A stretch of DNA of 8,529 bases from Actinomycetes bacterium (GTDB taxonomy: Bacteria > Actinomycetota > Acidimicrobiia > Acidimicrobiales > JAKAOS01): contig JAJYGW010000052.1 of assembly GCA_021790615.1 (NCBI GenBank), forward strand, positions 1 to 8,529, read 5' to 3'. Below are positions 6,460 through 8,529 of this stretch, one piece after another. Position numbers and translations under genes: made by a program. Position 1 is the stretch's first letter; each line of letters begins with the position of its first letter. The notes below the pieces were generated by a model. The model made no database searches. It was not told where the DNA came from and saw only the letters and a list, made by a program, of their open reading frames with translations.

Positions 6460-6848
6460 AGGCGCGCCTCGGCGGGGAGGTCGTAGAAGGTCGGGTGTCG
6501 GTAGGCCTTGTCGAGCGCGGGAGCGAAGAAGGGGTCTGCTTCGCCGGGGCTGGAGGCCACGATCGCGACCGTCGGCACGACCCAGATGCTCACGCCCTCG
6601 CCGCGGCGCGTGTAGAGGTCTCTCGCCATCCGCAGTGCCATCTCGGCGTCAGCGGCGTGCAGACTGCCAGCGTGCGCATGGGCGAGTCCCCGGCGAGGCC
6701 GCACGAAGACCTCCCAGAGCGCCCATGCCTGCCCCGGCGGTCCCTCCCGATGCGTCTCGGCAGCGGTGGAACCGATGGGACCGGGCGGGCGGGGCGGTCC
6801 GGTGTCTTCGCCCGCCTCGGAGGCCGGTGCACGGGGCTCGTCCGCCAT
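6456..6848 (-). CDS. paaB: 1,2-phenylacetyl-CoA epoxidase subunit PaaB
   Basis: PaaB is the small subunit that bridges PaaA-PaaC heterodimers in the phenylacetyl-CoA epoxidase complex. The conserved core runs from about residue 42 to 130: WALWEVFVRPRRGLAHAHAG (42-61), HAADAEMALRMARDLYTRRG (64-83), SIWVVPT (87-93), and the C-terminal ALDKAYRHPTFYDLP (111-125). The core matches the usual size of about 95 residues. The first 40 residues are a Pro/Glu/Gly-rich extension. The ATG at 6848 lies 11 nt after the paaA stop and has only a weak GGAG very close to it, so translation probably depends on ribosomes finishing paaA. Its stop overlaps the paaC start by 4 nt. Confidence 0.94.
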   Translation of the reverse strand: MADEPRAPASEAGEDTGPPRPPGPIGSTAAETHREGPPGQAWALWEVFVRPRRGLAHAHAGSLHAADAEMALRMARDLYTRRGEGVSIWVVPTVAIVASSPGEADPFFAPALDKAYRHPTFYDLPAEARL

Positions 6849-6859
6849 CGCTCCGCCGC

Positions 6860-8044
6860 TCAGGCTGCGGCCGTGGCTGTCGCTCCGGGCGTGGCTGTCG
6901 CTCCGGGCGTGGCGAGGCCGGCGGGCGTGGCCTCCGCCTCGGGGGAGCCCAGAGGTGCCGTTCCGGCGGCCACGACGGGCGTGGCGTCGGCTCCCGGCTG
7001 CCTCGCGGTGCCGAGGCCGGCACCGGAGACGAGGGGATGCTTCCTTGCATAGGCGGTCGCCGCCTCCCGGACCCAGGCACCTTCCGCGAGTGCTGCCCTC
7101 CGCCGCTCGAGACGCCGGCGGTTGCAGGGGCCGTTCCCGGCGAGCACGGCCCGGAACTCGGACCAGTCGATCTCCCCGTAGCGCCAGTGGCCCGACTCCT
7201 CGTCGAAGCGGAGCTCGGGGTCCGGGAGGCGCAGACCGAGCACCGCTGCCTGGGGCGCGGCCTGGTCGACGAAGCGCTGGCGGAGCTCGTCGTTCGAGAA
7301 ACGCTTGATGCCCCAGGCCATGGACTGGGCTGAGTGGGACGACTCCGCGTCGGGCGGTCCGAACATCATGAGCGACGGCCACCACCAGCGATCCACGGCA
7401 TCCTGGGCCATCGCCCGCTGCGCCTCGGTCCCGTGGGCGAGGGCGTAGAGGAGCTCGAAGCCTTGACGTTGGTGAAAGCTCTCCTCCTTGCAGATCCGCA
7501 CCATGGCCCGCGCATAGGGGCCGTAGGAGCAGCGGCAGAGCGGGATCTGGTTGACGATGGCCGCCCCGTCGACCAGCCAGCCGATCGCGCCGACATCGGC
7601 CCAGGTGAGCGTCGGGTAGTTGAAGATCGAGGAGTACTTCTGCCGGCCCGAGAGCAGGAGGGCCTCGAGCTCGTCACGGGCGACGCCGAGCGTCTCGGCT
7701 GCGCTGTAGAGGTAGAGGCCGTGGCCGGCCTCGTCCTGGACCTTGGCGAGAAGGATGGCCTTTCGCCGGAGGCTCGGCGCACGGGTCAGCCAGTTCCCCT
7801 CCGGCTGCATCCCGATGATCTCGGAGTGCGCGTGTTGGGCAATCTGACGGACCAGCGTCTTCCGGTACTCGTCCGGCATCCAGTCGCGCGGCTCGATGCG
7901 CTCGTCCGATGCGACGAGGGCATCGAAGTGTTCCCTCGCCGCGTCCGACGCCGTGGGGGCGCCGGGCAACTCGACTTCGGTGGGTACCGACCGGCCGTCG
8001 CGGCCCGAGCGGCTCGTCGGCGCCTCGGTCATCGCTCCTGGCAT
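6860..8044 (-). CDS. paaA: 1,2-phenylacetyl-CoA epoxidase catalytic diiron subunit PaaA
   Basis: PaaA holds the diiron centre that inserts one oxygen atom of O2 into the aromatic ring of phenylacetyl-CoA, giving the 1,2-epoxide. Numbering from the start chosen here (394 residues), the carboxylate and histidine ligands are visible as Glu 75 in [13 protein letters not shown]105xxH108 in QDEAGHG, a probable Asp 159 in [15 protein letters not shown], and E188xxH191 in [10 protein letters not shown]. The substrate-pocket family segments are intact, so it should be active. The core ends near residue 345. The last 50 residues are an Ala/Thr/Pro/Gly tail with a hexapeptide repeat. The upstream ATG at 8059 would add five residues, but GGGGAGG (8051-8057) sits 6 nt before ATG 8044, which favours 8044; ATG 8032 has its AGGAG too close. 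It is first in paaABCDE. Confidence 0.96.
   Translation of the reverse strand: MPGAMTEAPTSRSGRDGRSVPTEVELPGAPTASDAAREHFDALVASDERIEPRDWMPDEYRKTLVRQIAQHAHSEIIGMQPEGNWLTRAPSLRRKAILLAKVQDEAGHGLYLYSAAETLGVARDELEALLLSGRQKYSSIFNYPTLTWADVGAIGWLVDGAAIVNQIPLCRCSYGPYARAMVRICKEESFHQRQGFELLYALAHGTEAQRAMAQDAVDRWWWPSLMMFGPPDAESSHSAQSMAWGIKRFSNDELRQRFVDQAAPQAAVLGLRLPDPELRFDEESGHWRYGEIDWSEFRAVLAGNGPCNRRRLERRRAALAEGAWVREAATAYARKHPLVSGAGLGTARQPGADATPVVAAGTAPLGSPEAEATPAGLATPGATATPGATATAAA
6872..6943. repeat. 18-bp tandem repeats coding the PaaA C-terminal tail
   Basis: Two perfect 18-bp units (6872-6889 and 6890-6907; unit CGTGGCTGTCGCTCCGGG) are followed by two diverged copies (6908-6925 and 6926-6943). On the minus strand they encode successive hexapeptides [18 protein letters not shown] and PGATAT just before the PaaA stop. 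The decay pattern suggests slippage growth, with the newest copies next to the stop codon. Confidence 0.9.
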
Positions 8045-8075
8045 CGCCAACCTCCCCATCGCGGCTGGGCCCCAT

Positions 8076-8085
8076 CCGAGCTCGG
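8076..8085. promoter_or_regulatory. Perfect palindrome CCGAGCTCGG, possible operator for paaA
   Basis: A perfect 10-bp palindrome lies 31 bp upstream of the chosen paaA start, downstream of the likely paaA promoter zone, where a repressor such as a TetR- or GntR-type regulator could act. A 10-bp palindrome in DNA this GC-rich can arise by chance, and no known PaaR-type site was recognised. Confidence 0.25.
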
Positions 8086-8147
8086 CAGCCCCCCGAGACA
8101 GCAGGCTCCTTCAGCTGGCCCTCTCCGACACCGTACCAGCGCGCGAT

Positions 8148-8175
8148 TTCACACTTCTCCTATCTCTGGTAAGGT
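8148..8175 (+). promoter_or_regulatory. Promoter-like -35/-10 pair directed rightward
   Basis: TTCACA (8148-8153) matches five of six bases of the TTGACA -35 consensus. It is 16 bp from TAAGGT (8170-8175), which fits the TANNNT pattern of many actinobacterial primary-sigma -10 elements. It reads toward the gene starting at 8400. The predicted start would be near 8181, leaving a leader of about 220 nt. Confidence 0.4.
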
Positions 8176-8399
8176 CAGATGTCGAGGTGCGGTTCGACGG
8201 CCTCGCCGGCGAGCGCTCACCGCTGGTCGATGTGATCCGGAGGCAGGCCTGGTGCGTGGCGTGCGCCTGGGGATGCCGGCGGGCCCAAGCCTCGAGCGGC
8301 CGGGAGCGGTGCCCGGTCGGCGGAGCACCCTCTCGGGGCTGCGCCGGACTCGGTGGGTGCCGAGCAGTAGGTGAAGGGGTGTAACGGGGAGGGAGCAGC

Positions 8400-8529
8400 A
8401 TGCCGCTCTATGCCGAGAACGGGGCCACGGAGGCGGCGCAGGGGTTCCGCGCCGCGAGGAGCGGCTCGGCCGCCGCCGGCACGGGTCCGATCGGTGCCGA
8501 CCGGGATCTGCCATCGGCGGCCCACGACG
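8400..8529 (+). CDS. Unidentified protein, N-terminal 43 codons, 3'-truncated by window edge
   Basis: An open frame starts at ATG 8400 and stays open to the window edge (43 full codons). It has a strong ribosome binding site, GGGGAGGGAG (8386-8395), with GGAGG 7 nt from the ATG. An in-frame TAA at 8382-8384 rules out a longer gene. The visible residues begin MPLYAENGATEAAQGFRAAR and continue as a Ser/Ala/Gly-rich stretch that looks like an unstructured leader, so no family can be named. It is transcribed divergently from paaABCDE. A pathway regulator or another catabolic gene would fit this position, but nothing in the sequence shows either. Confidence 0.7.
   Translation, partial: MPLYAENGATEAAQGFRAARSGSAAAGTGPIGADRDLPSAAHD

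Larger units (their letters stand above)
8045..8399. promoter_or_regulatory. Divergent control region between the paa operon and the gene at 8400
   Basis: This region of about 355 bp separates the leftward paaA gene from a rightward gene. It holds no convincing ORF on either strand. Signals I could see are a plus-strand promoter-like pair at 8148-8175, a minus-strand extended -10-like element TGGTACGGT (8130-8138) with no good -35, and a perfect 10-bp palindrome at 8076-8085. The stretch around 8141-8182 is A+T-richer than its surroundings, as expected for promoters. The 8182-8399 part would be an untranslated leader of about 215 nt if the plus-strand promoter is real. Confidence 0.5.

Noticed and set aside
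8211..8218. Palindrome GAGCGCTC as a regulator site
   Set aside because: It is only 8 bp with no flanking symmetry, which is expected by chance in this composition.
8179..8384. Plus-strand open stretch ending at TAA 8382 with high third-position G+C in its first half
   Set aside because: It has no ribosome binding site or clear start in frame. Codon quality falls off after about 8300 and the Cys-rich residues match nothing known. I could not support it as a gene.
8111..8401. Minus-strand open frame between paaA and the gene at 8400
   Set aside because: The product is Pro/Arg/Ser-rich without motifs, and its start overlaps the strong ribosome binding site and start of the plus-strand gene.

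Overview
The window is G+C-rich (roughly three quarters by eye), densely coded DNA with GTG starts, 4-nt start/stop overlaps and Pro/Gly/Ala-rich protein tails. This fits a high-GC actinobacterium (Actinomycetota); the sequence alone does not fix a genus. No rRNA, tRNA, CRISPR array, insertion sequence or phage gene was seen.

Layout. (1) Positions 1-1763, plus strand: the 3' part of an acyl-CoA synthetase gene, translationally coupled (ATGA overlap) to a PaaI-family hotdog thioesterase. (2) 1745-1775: an inverted repeat at the convergent junction that could end transcription from both sides. (3) 1786-2478, minus strand: a small membrane protein with a Gly-Gly-Trp-Pro repeat region and a DUF4190-like two-helix domain. 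(4) 2479-2619: a divergent intergenic region with a strong hairpin. (5) 2620-3741, plus strand: a rubrerythrin-VIT1/CCC1 fusion (MbfA-like membrane iron transporter). (6) 3771-8044, minus strand: paaA-paaB-paaC-paaD-paaE, a complete 1,2-phenylacetyl-CoA epoxidase operon transcribed leftward from about 8050. (7) 8045-8399: a divergent control region. (8) 8400 to the end, plus strand: the first 43 codons of an unidentified gene.

How it works together. PaaABCE is the multicomponent diiron monooxygenase that epoxidises the ring of phenylacetyl-CoA. PaaE passes electrons from NADPH through FAD and a 2Fe-2S centre to the diiron subunit PaaA; PaaB and PaaC are structural partners; PaaD is thought to help mature iron cofactors. 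PaaI-type thioesterases release CoA from stalled phenylacetyl-CoA-type intermediates, so a PaaI homologue near the operon makes sense. The later pathway genes (paaG, paaZ, paaJ, paaH, paaF) and the classical ligase paaK are not in the window. The MbfA-like iron protein beside an iron-dependent oxygenase is suggestive, but a functional link is inference.

The core system is known. The less ordinary points are the paaD/paaE junction (no usual start, long overlap, perfect 24-bp tandem repeat), repeat-derived low-complexity tails on several Paa proteins, the hairpin upstream of the iron transporter gene, and the uncharacterised divergent gene at the right edge.
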